Assembly (NCBI GenBank): GCA_005884705.1
Contig: VBAF01000385.1
Coordinates: 1-5,094, forward strand
Origin: Alphaproteobacteria bacterium
GTDB taxonomy: Bacteria > Pseudomonadota > Alphaproteobacteria > Reyranellales > Reyranellaceae
Length of the DNA: 5,094 bases
Direction of reading: 5' to 3'
In this document: piece by piece, positions 4,781-5,094 of the stretch
Layout: the number at the start of each line of letters is the position of its first letter
How positions within the stretch are numbered: the first letter of the stretch is position 1
Program-made: the position numbers and the translations under genes
Notes under the pieces: model-generated
The model's database searches: none
What the model saw: only the letters and a program-made list of their open reading frames with translations
What the model was told of the DNA's origin: nothing

Positions 4781-4843
4781 ATGGCATTCGATCATGGCGC
4801 GGGCGCGGAGCGGCCGCGCAGGGTGCAGGGAGGTCGACCATGA
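4781..4843 (+). CDS. 20-codon leader ORF upstream of and overlapping the deacylase start
   Basis: ATG 4781 reads 20 codons (MAFDHGAGAERPRRVQGGRP) to TGA 4841-4843. The last four bases, ATGA (4840-4843), contain the start codon of the deacylase gene. It has a good Shine-Dalgarno site (4769-4774, spacing 6 nt), and the overlap would couple its translation to the next gene. The peptide has no membrane segment or recognisable domain, is Arg/Gly rich, and contains no run of one amino acid that would suggest a classic attenuator. It may be a translational-coupling leader or the remnant of a lost gene start. The same frame stays open upstream across the antisense of the LLM gene, but only this part has a start site with a Shine-Dalgarno sequence. 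Confidence 0.45.
   Translation: MAFDHGAGAERPRRVQGGRP
4827..4833 (+). promoter_or_regulatory. Shine-Dalgarno site of the amidohydrolase
   Basis: AGGGAGG lies 6 nt before ATG 4840 and fixes this start. It sits inside the leader ORF, so ribosomes finishing the leader pass over it. Confidence 0.75.
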
Positions 4844-5094
4844 GCTTCGACTTAATCGTCAAGAACGGCATGATCGTCGATGGTTCGGGACTACCGCGCT
4901 ATCGCGGCGACGTGGGCGTGAAGGACGGCAAGATCGCCGAGATCGGCCGCCTCACCGGAGCGAGCGCAAAAGACACCGTCGATGCCGAGGGCCGCGTCGT
5001 GGCGCCGGGCTTCGTCGACGGCCACACCCACATGGACGCGCAGATCTTCTGGGATCCGATCGGCACCAGCTCGTGCTTCCAGGGCGTGACCTCG
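4840..5094 (+). CDS. N-acyl-D-amino-acid deacylase / D-aminoacylase-type amidohydrolase (N-terminal part, runs off window)
   Basis: The ORF starts at ATG 4840 and is still open at the right edge after 85 codons. MSFDLIVKNGMIVDGSGLPRYRGDVGVKDGKIAEIG (1-36) is the N-terminal beta-sandwich of the amidohydrolase superfamily. VDAEGRVVAPGFVDGHTHMDAQ (47-68) carries the metal-binding HxH (H62, H64) at the start of the TIM barrel. DGSGLPRYRGDVGV and the HTHMDAQ/WDP run that follows are characteristic of the N-acyl-D-amino-acid deacylase branch, which hydrolyses N-acyl-D-amino acids or related amides in the cytosol with zinc. Many genes so named have unverified substrates. The bridging Lys or Cys and later ligands lie beyond the window. 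It is preceded by a coupled 20-codon leader ORF and transcribed divergently from the LLM monooxygenase gene. Confidence 0.88.
   Translation, partial: MSFDLIVKNGMIVDGSGLPRYRGDVGVKDGKIAEIGRLTGASAKDTVDAEGRVVAPGFVDGHTHMDAQIFWDPIGTSSCFQGVTS

Noticed and set aside
4727..4795. Upstream ATG at 4795 as start of the LLM gene
   Set aside because: It would add 23 residues not typical of the family, lacks a Shine-Dalgarno site and would overlap the divergent leader ORF. ATG 4726 has GAGG at 5 nt.
3614..4843. Long plus-strand open frame of about 400 codons opposite the LLM gene
   Set aside because: It is antisense to a clear LLM oxidoreductase, has no recognisable domain and has the Arg/Ala/Gly-rich composition of a high-GC shadow frame. 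Only its last 20 codons, with their own Shine-Dalgarno site, are kept as a leader ORF.
1..5094. tRNA, rRNA, CRISPR array, insertion sequence, riboswitch or toxin-antitoxin pair
   Set aside because: No cloverleaf, spaced repeats, terminal inverted repeats with a transposase, or known RNA-switch core was seen by eye. Coding sequence covers nearly all of the window.

Overview
This is a gene-dense, high-GC window whose gene families (epoxide-hydrolase-like alpha/beta hydrolase, GFA protein, RraA-like protein, LLM flavin oxidoreductase, D-aminoacylase-type amidohydrolase) and codon use suggest a metabolically versatile soil or water proteobacterium, most likely an alphaproteobacterium. That placement is inferred from the style of the proteins, not from a marker gene. 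No rRNA, tRNA, CRISPR array, insertion sequence or phage gene was seen.

Layout. Positions 2-547 (+) hold the 3' end of an alpha/beta hydrolase. It is followed after 21 bp by a secreted or membrane-anchored CigR/RcnB-like small protein (569-1075, +). Tail to tail with it lies a two-gene minus-strand unit: a GFA zinc protein (1548-2033) translationally coupled by an ATGA overlap to a shortened RraA-like protein (1072-1551). Divergent from the GFA gene, across only 38 bp, is a complete SDR oxidoreductase (2072-2860, +). Its 3' end overlaps the 3' end of a second two-gene minus-strand unit: an LLM flavin-dependent monooxygenase (3653-4726) coupled by a GTGA overlap to an EamA/DMT transporter (2841-3656). 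Divergent from the LLM gene, a 113-bp intergenic region carries a 20-codon leader ORF (4781-4843, +) with its own Shine-Dalgarno site. That ORF overlaps by ATGA the start of an N-acyl-D-amino-acid deacylase-type amidohydrolase, which runs off the right edge (4840-5094, +).

Function. The enzymes (hydrolase, reductase, flavin monooxygenase, amidohydrolase, aldolase-like protein) together with an exporter or importer of small organic molecules look like a loose accessory catabolic neighbourhood. The substrate cannot be named, and the alternating strands argue against one operon.

Points worth attention. A perfect 16-bp inverted repeat with a 4-nt loop lies at the start of the EamA coding sequence. 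The EamA protein appears to lack a segment at the TM3/TM4 turn. The RraA-like and epoxide-hydrolase-like proteins also appear to lack internal segments normally present in their families. A short leader ORF precedes the deacylase. Two converging genes share one CTAG as both stop codons, with a 9-bp perfect hairpin just beyond. No single undescribed system is evident; the leader ORF and the in-frame internal gaps are the least ordinary signals.
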